A DNA stretch of 9,914 nt, from NCBI GenBank assembly GCA_964432875.1, contig CAYSPJ010000159.1, positions 1 through 9,914 on the forward strand, given 5' to 3'. Below, one piece after another: positions 1 through 7,817 of this stretch. The position numbers and the translations under genes were made by a program. The notes under the pieces are model-generated. The model saw only the letters and a list, made by a program, of their open reading frames with translations, searched no databases and was not told the DNA's origin. Position 1 is the stretch's first letter; the number at the start of each line of letters is the position of its first letter. Source of the stretch: JACJYE01 sp964432875. GTDB lineage: Bacteria > Bacteroidota > Bacteroidia > Chitinophagales > Saprospiraceae.

Positions 1-141
1 TAACCTTTTTTTAACGCGGATTTAACGAATGCGTCCTTACTCAGGCAGCAATGGATATTGAATTAAATGTATTTTTATCGCATTGTTCTCAACACCTCCC
101 GGCCGATGCCGGGGTTCATTAAGGAAACAAACCATAAAGAT
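1..141 (+). other. Upstream/leader region of the M48-like gene, with a GC hairpin
   Basis: This stretch is AT-rich up to about position 90 and carries no supported gene. A perfect 6-bp inverted repeat, CCCGGC (98-103) and GCCGGG (108-113) with loop CGAT, lies about 28 bases before the ATG chosen for the M48-like gene. TATTTTTA at 70-77 differs from the Bacteroidota -7 consensus TAnnTTTG at one position, but no convincing -33 element sits at the right distance, so a promoter here is only possible. No T-run follows the hairpin, so it does not look like an intrinsic terminator; it may be a leader structure. An upstream in-frame ATG at 67 would translate this region, but it would bury the signal peptide behind 25 unremarkable residues. 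Confidence 0.45.
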
Positions 142-1662
142 ATGAAAACACTGACCCTCTCCACCCTATTCTTGTTTGTGGCAATAAGCACCGTTTTCCC
201 TCAAGACATCGAAGCCGTGCTCAAAGACCGGCTGAGAGTGTATGACCGCTCTAGCGCCGGTAACAGCCGGCTTGAGCCGGGCGAAAAGATTAAAATTGAA
301 GGTTATGTCATTGGTATCGATGGATTAGGCAACCTGAGCTGGAAGCTAGCCTCTTCCAAAGGAGAGTGCTTCATGCAGCCCCGGGATTTCAATGCGTTGG
401 AGATTGATTACGCGGCACTTTCACCTCTGCAAATCTGGAACCTGGCAGTGCTGCGCAGCCAGGCGTTGGAAAACCGCAACAAATTGGGTAAAGGCTATGA
501 GCTGCGCGCCGAGCTCGAAGAAGAATACGTCAGGCTAGAACAACAACTTAACTTCGTCACCGACCCTTATCTGGACGACTACCTCAGCACGCTGTTGCGG
601 CAAATCTACACCGGCACCATGCCCCTGGAACGGCGCGGCGCCCTGCATGTCCGCCTATTTGACTCCAATGAACCCATGAGTTTCGCCTGTGCCAACGGCG
701 CCATTTATCTATCTACGGGTTTACTCTCGGCCCTGCGCACCGAAGATGAGCTCTTTGCGGTCATGGCCAACGAAGCTGCCCACATCATCCTCGACCATTC
801 CGTGTATAACTACCAGCTTCAGGAACAGCGCATTGCGCGGGCCCAGTTTTGGGGCAACTTGCTGACGGTGGCAGCAGCCGTGGGCGAGGTCGCTGCGGCC
901 AATAGCCTCTACCGCCGGGGGTATGGCGACGTGTACTGGGCTTACGATTTTGGCTCTTTTACTCATGCCATTAGCAACCTTTCCTTTGCCGTGGCTTACA
1001 AAATCGCCACCCGCTTGGGAATGGAATACACCACCGTGCAATACCAGGAAACCGAAGAGGTAGTGGCTCAGCTGATGGAAAACCTGGGGCGGGATAAAAC
1101 CGCCCTGGCTTCAGCCCTGGACCGCATCATCTACTATTATGCCGACACTAACAACTTCCAGGCTTTGGAGGAAGATGTCCGCCTGAAAAATATGCGCACC
1201 CGGCAGCTCCGCGCCCGGCAGCAAACGAAGGCGCCAGAGCCAAGCCTGGATTTGGCTTATCTGCGCCATATCTCTCTGCTCAACCTCATGACGGCCACCC
1301 AGGAGTACGCCCTGAGCCGTTACGAAAGGGCCCGCCTGTTCTCCCAACTCAACATCGATGCCGGCGTAGCCGTGCCAGAAGATTTCATGCTGCAGTCGGC
1401 CGTGATCCGCCGCTTGCATACGGCGCCAGAAGAGCTGGAGAAAGCTTTTACATATCTGGCACAAGCGGCAGCCCGCGCCCGCATGCTGCCCCGTGAGTAC
1501 CATGTTGAAAAAGCGCTGGTACACTTGCGGCTCGGGCAACTCCCTCAGGCCAAAGCTGCCCTGGAAGCCTACCAGGCCAATGACCCCTACGCTGCTGCTG
1601 CCAGCTACGAGGCCGAGAGCGCCATGCAATGGTGGGTGCGCAATATGCTGGAGAAGCTTTAA
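142..1662 (+). CDS. Exported M48-type metallopeptidase-like protein with degenerate zinc motif (probable pseudo-peptidase)
   Basis: The 506-aa product begins with a typical signal peptide (MKTLTLSTLFLFVAISTVFPQ region, cut probably near residue 21), so it should act in the periplasm or at the outer membrane. This is why I chose the ATG at 142 over the in-frame ATG at 67. Residues about 25-90 are beta-rich and could be an SH3-like domain. Residues about 145-330 resemble a peptidase M48 domain: FACANGAIYLSTGLL (about 180-195) matches the usual strand before the active-site helix, and ELFAVMANEAAHIILDH covers the HExxH position. The first His is Asn (N210); E211 and H214 are kept. The downstream third-ligand region reads ETEEV from E303, where active members have ExEAD, so the Asp is Val307. 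The C-terminal third is helical with TPR-like repeats (about 425-500), as in BepA-like M48 proteins. Catalysis is therefore doubtful; a chaperone or scaffold role is inference. The AAC codon is one base from CAC, so a sequencing error should be excluded. Confidence 0.8.
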   Translation: MKTLTLSTLFLFVAISTVFPQDIEAVLKDRLRVYDRSSAGNSRLEPGEKIKIEGYVIGIDGLGNLSWKLASSKGECFMQPRDFNALEIDYAALSPLQIWNLAVLRSQALENRNKLGKGYELRAELEEEYVRLEQQLNFVTDPYLDDYLSTLLRQIYTGTMPLERRGALHVRLFDSNEPMSFACANGAIYLSTGLLSALRTEDELFAVMANEAAHIILDHSVYNYQLQEQRIARAQFWGNLLTVAAAVGEVAAANSLYRRGYGDVYWAYDFGSFTHAISNLSFAVAYKIATRLGMEYTTVQYQETEEVVAQLMENLGRDKTALASALDRIIYYYADTNNFQALEEDVRLKNMRTRQLRARQQTKAPEPSLDLAYLRHISLLNLMTATQEYALSRYERARLFSQLNIDAGVAVPEDFMLQSAVIRRLHTAPEELEKAFTYLAQAAARARMLPREYHVEKALVHLRLGQLPQAKAALEAYQANDPYAAAASYEAESAMQWWVRNMLEKL

Positions 1663-1666
1663 TAAG

Positions 1667-1712
1667 GGCTGCCTCAACGGACAACTTGCTTTTTCCTTTT
1701 TTTGAGGCCGCC
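1667..1712. repeat. Imperfect inverted repeat in the M48-like/tkt gap
   Basis: GGCTGCCTCAA (1667-1677) pairs with TTGAGGCCGCC (1702-1712), with one mismatch in 11 and a 24-base loop that is mainly pyrimidine (two T-runs). It begins five bases after the stop codon of the M48-like gene. No T-run follows the second arm, so it is not a standard intrinsic terminator, although its position just after a stop suggests a role in 3' end formation or mRNA stability. Confidence 0.35.
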
Positions 1713-1749
1713 TCTATCCGCTCAGCTATGGATTTATGGCAAAAAGGCC

Positions 1750-1757
1750 TATCTTCG
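1750..1757 (+). promoter_or_regulatory. Possible -7 element for tkt
   Basis: TATCTTCG matches the Bacteroidota -7 consensus TAnnTTTG except for one C. It lies 29 bases before the GTG start of transketolase, which would give a leader of roughly 20-25 bases. I see no strong TTG-type -33 element 18-21 bases upstream, so support is moderate at best. Confidence 0.3.
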
Positions 1758-1786
1758 CCCCCGTTATCCAAACCAAAAGATAAGCC

Positions 1787-3841
1787 GTGCAAGACAACAA
1801 ACTCACAATCCGCGCTGCCGACAACATCCGAATCCTGGCGGCAGCCATGGTTGAGCGCGCCAATTCCGGCCATCCCGGCGGGGCCATGGGCGGAGCCGAC
1901 TTCATCCATATCCTATTTACGGAGTTTTTGAACTTCGACCCCCAAGACCCGACCTGGCCGCAGCGCGACCGTTTTTTCCTCGACCCCGGGCACATGTCGG
2001 CCATGCTCTATAGCGCGCTCCACCTCTTTGGCTTATATACCACAGAGGAGCTGCAAAACTTCCGCCAGTGGGGCAGCCCGACGCCTGGCCACCCAGAATT
2101 GGACCTGGCCCGCGGCGTCGAGAACACCTCCGGGCCTCTAGGCCAGGGGCATACCTTCGGCATCGGGGCAGCCATCGCCGAGCGCTTCCTGAGCGCACGC
2201 TTTGGCCCTACCGTAAGCCATAAAACCTTTTTGTACATCTCCGATGGGGGCATACAAGAAGAGATCGCCCAGGGCGCCGGCCGCACGGCTGGCTTCCTCG
2301 GCCTGGGCAATGTCGTCATGTTTTACGACGCCAATGACATCCAGCTCTCCACCGAGGTTTCTGCGGTGATGGATGAAAATACCGCCATGAAATACGAAGC
2401 CTGGGGCTGGCAGGTACAGACCATTGAGGGCAACGACCCCGACGCCATCCGCCAGGCTTTAAAAGTGGCTATCGCTGAAGAAAGCCGGCCTTCGCTCATC
2501 ATCGGCAAGACGATTATGGGCAAGGGGGCGGTCACCGCCGAAGGCGCTTCTTTTGAAGGCGAGGTTGAAACCCATGGTCAACCCCTGAGCAAAGCCGGCG
2601 CTTCGTTTGAAAAGACCGTGCTCAAACTCGGTGGCGACCCCGCCCAGCCCTTCGAGATATTCCCGGAGGTAGCGGCCTACTATGCCCAGGTCAAAACCGA
2701 AAAGCACCAGGCCGCCCAAGGCCGCCGCGCCGAGTACGAGGCCTGGAAAAAAAATCAGCCGGCCCAGGCCGCACAGCTCGAAGCCCATCTGCGCCGGGAG
2801 CTCCCGCCACTGGACTTTAGCCAGATCGCGCAAAAAAACGGCACGGCTACCCGCAATGCCTCCGGCGCGGTACTGGCACACCTGGCTGACAAGCTCGGCA
2901 ACATGATCGTCGCCTCCGCCGATTTGTCCAATAGCGATAAGACCAATGCTTTTTTAGATAAGACCACGGCCTTCTCCAAAGGCGACTTCAGCGGGGCCTT
3001 CCTCCAGGCGGGCGTTTCCGAGTTGACCATGGCGGCCCTCTGCGTCGGCATGGCGCTACACGGCGGCATCATCCCTGCCTGCGGCACCTTCTTTGTCTTT
3101 TCAGATTTCATGAAGCCTTCCCTGCGCCTGGCAGCCCTGATGGAGCAGCCCGTCATCTTCATCTGGACACACGACGCCTTCCGCGTCGGTGAAGACGGCC
3201 CGACCCATCAGCCCATTGAGCAGGAGGCTCAGATCCGCCTGCTGGAGCAGCTCAAGAACCACTCTGGCCGCAGCAGCTTCCTGGTGCTACGCCCTGCCGA
3301 TGCCGATGAGACCACCGTCTGCTGGCAACTGGCCCTGGAAAACGCCCATAGCCCTACCGGGCTGATCCTTTCCCGCCAGGATATCGCCAGCCTGCCCGCC
3401 AAAGCTGGCTCTACCCGCTACCAGGATGCTCAGCAAGCCCGCTACGGCGCCTACATCGTACAGGATGCCGAGGGCGGCCAGCCCCAATTGATCCTGGTCG
3501 GCAACGGCTCCGAAGTCGCTACCCTGATCGAGGGTGCTGCTTTGCTGAAGAGCCGCAAGAAGTTGAAGGTGCGCGTCGTTTCAGCCCCTTCTGAAGGCCT
3601 GTTCCGCAACCAGCCCCTGCACTACCAATGGGATGTGCTGCCGCCGGATATCCCCGCCTTCGGGCTGACGGCCGGCTTGCCCTCTACGCTCCAGGGCCTG
3701 GCTGGCCCCTTGGGAAAAGTCATGGGCATGGAGCATTTTGGCTATTCGGCACCTTATAAAGTCTTGGATGAAAAACTGGGCTTCACTGCCGAAAATGTTT
3801 ACAAACAAGCCTTGGAATATCTCGATGAATTTGAGGATTGA
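1787..3841 (+). CDS. tkt: Transketolase
   Basis: Transketolase is a thiamine-diphosphate and Mg2+ enzyme that moves two-carbon units between sugar phosphates in the non-oxidative pentose phosphate pathway. The 684-aa length is normal for a full single-chain enzyme. Visible motifs in order: ADNIRILAAAMVERANSGHPGG near the N-terminus with His29; GPLGQG (116-121); the ThDP/Mg2+ motif, here SDGGIQEEI (about 152-160) followed by YDANDIQLS (180-188), the variant I associate with Bacteroidota; the pyrimidine-domain motif VGEDGPTHQPIE with the catalytic Glu region near E469; and a C-terminal domain ending with GMEHFGYSAPYK. The start is GTG at 1787: an in-frame TAA at 1781 leaves no earlier start, and the first residues align with the family N-terminus. 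mgtE follows after 31 bases, so the two may be co-transcribed. Confidence 0.96.
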   Translation: MQDNKLTIRAADNIRILAAAMVERANSGHPGGAMGGADFIHILFTEFLNFDPQDPTWPQRDRFFLDPGHMSAMLYSALHLFGLYTTEELQNFRQWGSPTPGHPELDLARGVENTSGPLGQGHTFGIGAAIAERFLSARFGPTVSHKTFLYISDGGIQEEIAQGAGRTAGFLGLGNVVMFYDANDIQLSTEVSAVMDENTAMKYEAWGWQVQTIEGNDPDAIRQALKVAIAEESRPSLIIGKTIMGKGAVTAEGASFEGEVETHGQPLSKAGASFEKTVLKLGGDPAQPFEIFPEVAAYYAQVKTEKHQAAQGRRAEYEAWKKNQPAQAAQLEAHLRRELPPLDFSQIAQKNGTATRNASGAVLAHLADKLGNMIVASADLSNSDKTNAFLDKTTAFSKGDFSGAFLQAGVSELTMAALCVGMALHGGIIPACGTFFVFSDFMKPSLRLAALMEQPVIFIWTHDAFRVGEDGPTHQPIEQEAQIRLLEQLKNHSGRSSFLVLRPADADETTVCWQLALENAHSPTGLILSRQDIASLPAKAGSTRYQDAQQARYGAYIVQDAEGGQPQLILVGNGSEVATLIEGAALLKSRKKLKVRVVSAPSEGLFRNQPLHYQWDVLPPDIPAFGLTAGLPSTLQGLAGPLGKVMGMEHFGYSAPYKVLDEKLGFTAENVYKQALEYLDEFED

Positions 3842-3872
3842 TTAATTAGCCCCTTCAGTAGCACCGCGTAGT

Positions 3873-5255
3873 ATGGCCGTTCACATATCACTGCCAGAAA
3901 TTGACGAACTGATCGCCAGGAAAGACTGGCGCAGGTTAAAGGAGTACCTCAAAGATATTCCGGCCGTGGATATCGCCGAATTGCTGGAGGACATCGAGCC
4001 GGAAGTCGCGGTCGTCATCTTCCGCCTGCTAGTCAAACCCAAGGCTGCGGACGTCTTTTCGGAGCTCAGCACCAGTAAAGGGCTCGAGCTGCTAAACGTC
4101 TTCTCTACCAAGCAGCTCAGCGATGTGATGGACAACCTGGAGCCCGACGAGCGCGTGGCTTTCATGGAGGAACTGCCCGGGCACCTTACGCTCCACGTGA
4201 TGAGCCTGATGAAGCCAGAAGACCGCGAGCAGGTCCAGAAGCTGTTGGGCTACCCCGAGGAGAGCGTCGGCCGTTTGATGACCACTAAGTTCGTGCGCGT
4301 CAAATCAGACTGGACCATCGAAAGGAGCATCGCTCACATCCGGGTTTTTGGCAAACAGGTGGAGACCCTCAACGTAATTTACGTGGTGGATGAGAACGGC
4401 AAACTCATTGACGACTTGCGCATCAACCACTTCTTGCTGACCGAGCCCCAAACTAAGGTTGTGGACATCATGGACCACACCTTCCAGGTCCTGAGCGCTT
4501 TCGATGACCAGGAAGAGGCGGTAAAAATGATGAGCAAATACGGCCGCGTAGCCCTCCCCGTAGTCGACTCCGACGGCGTGCTAGTCGGCATCGTCACCGT
4601 TGATGACGTCATGGAGGTCGCCGAAGAAGAAGCTACGGAAGATATGCACCTGATGGGGGGGATGACCGCTCTGGATGGTTACTATTCGGAAACGGGCATC
4701 TTTGAAATGGTGCGCCGACGCGTGGGCTGGCTGATTATCCTGTTTCTGGGCCAAATGCTGACCGTCACCGCCCTGGCCAATTATGAAGACGCTCTAGCTG
4801 CTGCCGCCATACTCGCTTTTTTCATCCCGATGATCATCTCCAGCGGCGGCAACTCTGGCTCGCAAGCTGCCACCCTCATTATCCGCGCCCTATCCACCGG
4901 AGACATTGAGATCGGGGAGTGGAAGACGGTGCTCGGCCGGGAATTGCTCTCCGGGCTGTTGCTCGGAAGCATTGTCGGCATCATGGGCAGCGCAGTCATC
5001 GCCTTCTGGATGACGACGCGCGGCGAGCCCTTCTCGGTTTTCCTGGTCCTCCAGGCCCTTACCGTGGGTACCAGCCTGATTGGCGTCATCATCTTTGGCA
5101 ACCTCTGTGGCGCTATGTTGCCTTTCATCATGTCAAAACTGGGCCTCGACCCAGCAGTCACCTCGGCCCCTTTCGTGGCGACCCTGGTTGATGTGACTGG
5201 CATCATCATCTATTTTACCCTGGCTACGCTGCTGCTCAAGGGGGTGGCGCTGTAA
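3873..5255 (+). CDS. mgtE: MgtE-type magnesium channel/transporter
   Basis: MgtE proteins are inner-membrane homodimeric Mg2+ channels gated by cytoplasmic Mg2+ sensing. The 460-aa product has the complete layout. A helical N-domain (about 1-130) contains repeated acidic segments such as LLEDIEPEVAVVIF. Two CBS domains follow: the first starts near GRLMTTKFVRV (132), the second runs about 196-250 and ends in VDDVMEV. A connecting plug helix covers about 251-283. Five membrane segments lie near 284-303, 309-327, 357-379, 389-420 and 435-458. The family signature PMIISSGGNSGSQAATL contains GGNSGSQ at 325-331, and the last helix contains VDVTG with D440, which corresponds to the pore Mg2+-binding Asp of characterised MgtE. 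The 31-base gap after tkt is too short for an M-box riboswitch, so regulation is probably post-translational gating or shared transcription with tkt. Confidence 0.95.
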   Translation: MAVHISLPEIDELIARKDWRRLKEYLKDIPAVDIAELLEDIEPEVAVVIFRLLVKPKAADVFSELSTSKGLELLNVFSTKQLSDVMDNLEPDERVAFMEELPGHLTLHVMSLMKPEDREQVQKLLGYPEESVGRLMTTKFVRVKSDWTIERSIAHIRVFGKQVETLNVIYVVDENGKLIDDLRINHFLLTEPQTKVVDIMDHTFQVLSAFDDQEEAVKMMSKYGRVALPVVDSDGVLVGIVTVDDVMEVAEEEATEDMHLMGGMTALDGYYSETGIFEMVRRRVGWLIILFLGQMLTVTALANYEDALAAAAILAFFIPMIISSGGNSGSQAATLIIRALSTGDIEIGEWKTVLGRELLSGLLLGSIVGIMGSAVIAFWMTTRGEPFSVFLVLQALTVGTSLIGVIIFGNLCGAMLPFIMSKLGLDPAVTSAPFVATLVDVTGIIIYFTLATLLLKGVAL

Positions 5256-5281
5256 GGGGATTCCATATTCCCGCCCTAAAA

Positions 5282-5313
5282 TTTTTTAAGTCGCTGCCAA
5301 TAGTGTATCTTTG
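5282..5313 (+). promoter_or_regulatory. Bacteroidota-type promoter for carA
   Basis: TATCTTTG at 5306-5313 is an exact match to the TAnnTTTG -7 element of the Bacteroidota primary sigma factor. A T-rich block (5282-5287) lies 18 bases upstream, where the less conserved -33 element is expected. Transcription would start near 5318, giving a leader of about 16 bases before the carA ATG at 5334; short A-rich leaders are common in this phylum. It lies in the 78-base gap after mgtE and implies that carA starts its own transcript. Confidence 0.7.
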
Positions 5314-5333
5314 CGCGAAATATAGAAAAGTCA

Positions 5334-6437
5334 ATGAGTGAAGCACACCAAGTACCCGCCGTCCTGCTGTTGGAAGACGGCACGGCTTTTTACGGCAAAT
5401 CAGCAGGCAAGATAGGTACTGCTACTGGAGAAATCTGCTTCAATACCGGTATGACCGGGTATCAGGAGATATTCACCGACCCCTCCTATTACGGCCAATT
5501 GATGGTAATGACCAACGCCCACATCGGCAACTACGGCATCAAGCGGGCTGAAGCAGAATCTTACGGCATCAAGATTGCCGGGCTGATCTGCAAAAACTAT
5601 ACCGACGAATTCAACCGGCCACTGGCCGACCATTCCATCCAGGAATATTTGGAAGAAGAAGGGCTGGTTGGTATTTGTAGCGTGGATACCCGCGCCATCG
5701 TGCGCCACATCCGCCATAAGGGGGCGATGAATGCCATCATTTCCTCTGAAACCACCCAGCTGGATGTGCTCAAAAAGCGCCTGGCAGAGACCCCGCCCAT
5801 GGAAGGCCTGGAGCTGGCCTCGCTGGTGAGCACTAAAGAGCCGTACACCTTTGGCGACCCCCACTCTGAATTCCGGGTAGCCGTCATGGATTATGGCATC
5901 AAGCAGAATATCCTCAACTGCTTTGCCGAACGCGGCTGCTACCTGAAAGTATTCCCGGCCCGTACGCCCTATGAAGAAGTCAAATCCTGGAAGCCCGATG
6001 GCTACTTCCTCTCCAATGGCCCGGGCGACCCCGCCGTGATGAATTATGCCGTGGAAACAGCCAAGGCCATCCTGGCCGAAGACCAGCCCCTCTTCGGCAT
6101 CTGCCTGGGGCACCAACTGCTGGCCCTGGCCGTGGATATCCCCACCTACAAAATGCACCACGGCCACCGCGGCATCAACCACCCGGTGCGCAACCTGGAT
6201 ACCGGCCATTGCGAAATCACCAGCCAAAACCACGGCTTCGGCGTGCAGCCCGAGGCCATCCGCGCCAATACTGATGTGGTGGAAATCACCCACCTCAACC
6301 TCAATGACGAAACGATCGAAGGCATGCGCATCAAGGGGAAAAAAGCCTTTTCGGTACAATATCACCCCGAAGCCTCGCCCGGCCCTCATGATGCACGCTA
6401 CCTCTTTGACCATTTCATAAACTTAATGAAGAAATAA
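5334..6437 (+). CDS. carA: Carbamoyl-phosphate synthase small (glutaminase) subunit
   Basis: CarA hydrolyses glutamine and channels ammonia to CarB, which makes carbamoyl phosphate for arginine and pyrimidine synthesis. The 367-aa length is usual for the family. The N-terminal CPSase domain (about 1-150) begins with VLLLEDGTAFYGKSAG and contains EICFNTGMTGYQEI. The class I glutamine amidotransferase domain starts near 180 (VAVMDYGIKQNI). It shows the oxyanion-loop motif SNGPGDP, the nucleophile elbow FGICLGHQLLAL with Cys257, and the catalytic pair His344/Glu346 in QYHPEASPGP, so the triad is complete. carB is not in this window. Enolase follows 80 bases downstream. The carA-eno-ftsB order matches what I recall for other Bacteroidota. 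The ATG at 5334 is preceded by an A-rich leader without a clear ribosome binding site. Confidence 0.97.
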   Translation: MSEAHQVPAVLLLEDGTAFYGKSAGKIGTATGEICFNTGMTGYQEIFTDPSYYGQLMVMTNAHIGNYGIKRAEAESYGIKIAGLICKNYTDEFNRPLADHSIQEYLEEEGLVGICSVDTRAIVRHIRHKGAMNAIISSETTQLDVLKKRLAETPPMEGLELASLVSTKEPYTFGDPHSEFRVAVMDYGIKQNILNCFAERGCYLKVFPARTPYEEVKSWKPDGYFLSNGPGDPAVMNYAVETAKAILAEDQPLFGICLGHQLLALAVDIPTYKMHHGHRGINHPVRNLDTGHCEITSQNHGFGVQPEAIRANTDVVEITHLNLNDETIEGMRIKGKKAFSVQYHPEASPGPHDARYLFDHFINLMKK

Positions 6438-6454
6438 ACACTGGATATTTGGCT

Positions 6455-6468
6455 GCCCGGCCGCGGGC
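6455..6468 (+). terminator. GC hairpin after carA, weak terminator candidate
   Basis: GCCCG (6455-6459) and CGGGC (6464-6468) form a perfect 5-bp stem with loop GCCG, 17 bases after the carA stop. A T5 run (6480-6484) follows, but only after an 11-base spacer, so it is not a textbook intrinsic terminator. The GGGCCC at 6465-6470 offers an alternative pairing. Confidence 0.3.
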
Positions 6469-6479
6469 CCTTACCTTGC

Positions 6480-6516
6480 TTTTTGAAATCATCATCACCT
6501 TAATTAAATATACTTG
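6480..6516 (+). promoter_or_regulatory. Possible promoter overlapping the eno start region
   Basis: TATACTTG (6509-6516) matches TAnnTTTG at all but one position. TTTTTG (6480-6485) lies 23 bases upstream as a possible -33 element, which is slightly long. The -7 element ends one base before the enolase ATG at 6518, so a transcript from it would start at or just inside the start codon. Either the mRNA is leaderless or the match is chance and eno is read from carA. Confidence 0.25.
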
Positions 6517-6517
6517 C

Positions 6518-7801
6518 ATGAGCGTTATAATAGACATCGCTGCCCGCGAAATCCTCGACTCCCGCGGCAACCCGACCCTTGAAGTAGAAGTTTTGACCGA
6601 AGACGGCTTCATCGGCCGTGCTGCCGTGCCTTCGGGCGCTTCTACCGGCAAACACGAAGCCGTGGAACTGCGCGATGGCGACAAGAGCCGCTATCTGGGC
6701 AAAGGCGTACAACAAGCCTGCCATAATGTTGAAGAAATCATCCGGGAAGAACTGCTGGAAGTGGACTGTACCGACCAGCGCTATATCGATAGCCTGATGC
6801 TGGAACTGGATGGCACGGCCAACAAATCCAAGCTAGGGGCCAATGCCATCCTGGGCGTCTCCCTGGCAGTGGCCAAAGCTGCCGCAGAAGCCACTGGGCA
6901 GCCCCTCTACCGCTATATCGGCGGGGTGAATGCACACCTGCTGCCCGTGCCAATGATGAACATCCTCAATGGCGGCTCTCATGCCGACAATAGCATCGAC
7001 TTTCAGGAATTCATGATCATGCCCGTCGGCGCAACCCGCTTTTCTGAATCACTGCGCATGGGCGTAGAGGTTTTCCACCACCTCAAGGAGGTGCTCAAGA
7101 AAAATGGCTACTCCACCAACGTCGGTGACGAAGGCGGCTTCGCGCCCAACCTGAAATCGAATGAAGAAGCGATCGAAATCGTGCTCAAAGCCATCGAAAA
7201 AGCCGGCTACCGCCCAGGGGAAGACATCGTCATCGCCCTGGACCCGGCAGCTTCCGAGTTTTACCTCGAAGAGGAAAAGGTTTATCACCTCCACAAATCT
7301 TCTGGCGATAAGCTGACTAGCTCGGAAATGGTGAGCTACTGGAAAAGCTGGGCGGATAAATACCCCATCTTCTCGATTGAAGACGGCTTGTACGAAGATG
7401 ACTGGGCCGGCTGGAAAGAACTCAACAAAACAATCGGCGACCGCGTGCAACTGGTGGGCGACGACTTGTTCGTAACCAACGTAGAGCGCCTGCGCCGCGG
7501 CATTGATGAAGGCTGTGCCAATTCCATCCTCATCAAGGTCAACCAAATCGGCTCGCTCACCGAGACCATCGAGGCGGTACGCCTGGCTACCCGCAATGCC
7601 TTTACCACCGTGATGAGCCACCGCTCGGGCGAAACGGAAGATACGACTATCGCCGACTTGGCCGTGGCCCTGAATACCGGCCAGATCAAGACTGGTTCGG
7701 CTTCGCGCTCCGACCGCATCGCTAAATACAACCAACTGCTGCGTATCGAGGAAGAACTCGGCGATGCTGCAGCTTTTCCGGGAAGGGCCCTTTTGGGATA
7801 G
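6518..7801 (+). CDS. eno: Enolase (phosphopyruvate hydratase)
   Basis: Enolase interconverts 2-phosphoglycerate and phosphoenolpyruvate in glycolysis and gluconeogenesis and needs Mg2+. Starting at MSVIIDIAAREILDSRGNP gives 427 aa, the normal length. An upstream in-frame TTG at 6449 would add 23 hydrophobic residues not seen in enolases. The N-terminal domain has the flexible loop PSGASTGKHEA. The barrel carries NGGSHADN, GDEGGFAPN with the catalytic Glu205, metal ligands D242 (ALDPAASEF), E288 (SIEDGL) and the D315/D316 pair (VGDDLF), and the catalytic base Lys340 (LIKVNQIG). SHRSGETEDT and KTGSASRSDRIAKYNQLLRIEEELG close the protein. All catalytic residues are present. It follows carA and precedes the FtsB-like gene across a 166-base structured gap. 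Confidence 0.98.
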   Translation: MSVIIDIAAREILDSRGNPTLEVEVLTEDGFIGRAAVPSGASTGKHEAVELRDGDKSRYLGKGVQQACHNVEEIIREELLEVDCTDQRYIDSLMLELDGTANKSKLGANAILGVSLAVAKAAAEATGQPLYRYIGGVNAHLLPVPMMNILNGGSHADNSIDFQEFMIMPVGATRFSESLRMGVEVFHHLKEVLKKNGYSTNVGDEGGFAPNLKSNEEAIEIVLKAIEKAGYRPGEDIVIALDPAASEFYLEEEKVYHLHKSSGDKLTSSEMVSYWKSWADKYPIFSIEDGLYEDDWAGWKELNKTIGDRVQLVGDDLFVTNVERLRRGIDEGCANSILIKVNQIGSLTETIEAVRLATRNAFTTVMSHRSGETEDTTIADLAVALNTGQIKTGSASRSDRIAKYNQLLRIEEELGDAAAFPGRALLG

Positions 7802-7817
7802 CTGTAAGTAGTAGCCC

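Noticed and set aside
67..141. 25-residue N-terminal extension of the M48-like protein from the ATG at 67
   Set aside because: It would place a clear signal peptide internally and would translate through a GC hairpin; the ATG at 142 fits an exported protein better.
5257..5287. Possible intrinsic terminator after mgtE (GGGA/TCCC stem then T-run)
   Set aside because: The stem is only 4 bp with an 8-base loop, and the T-run is 9 bases away; the T-run is better explained as part of the carA promoter region.
5400..6413. 337-aa minus-strand ORF opposite carA
   Set aside because: It is entirely antisense to a clear carA with all catalytic residues and shows no recognisable domain; it follows from the GC-rich codon use of the sense gene.
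6449..6517. 23-residue N-terminal extension of enolase from TTG at 6449
   Set aside because: Enolases start at the MSVIIDIAAREILDSRGNP segment; the extension has no counterpart in the family.
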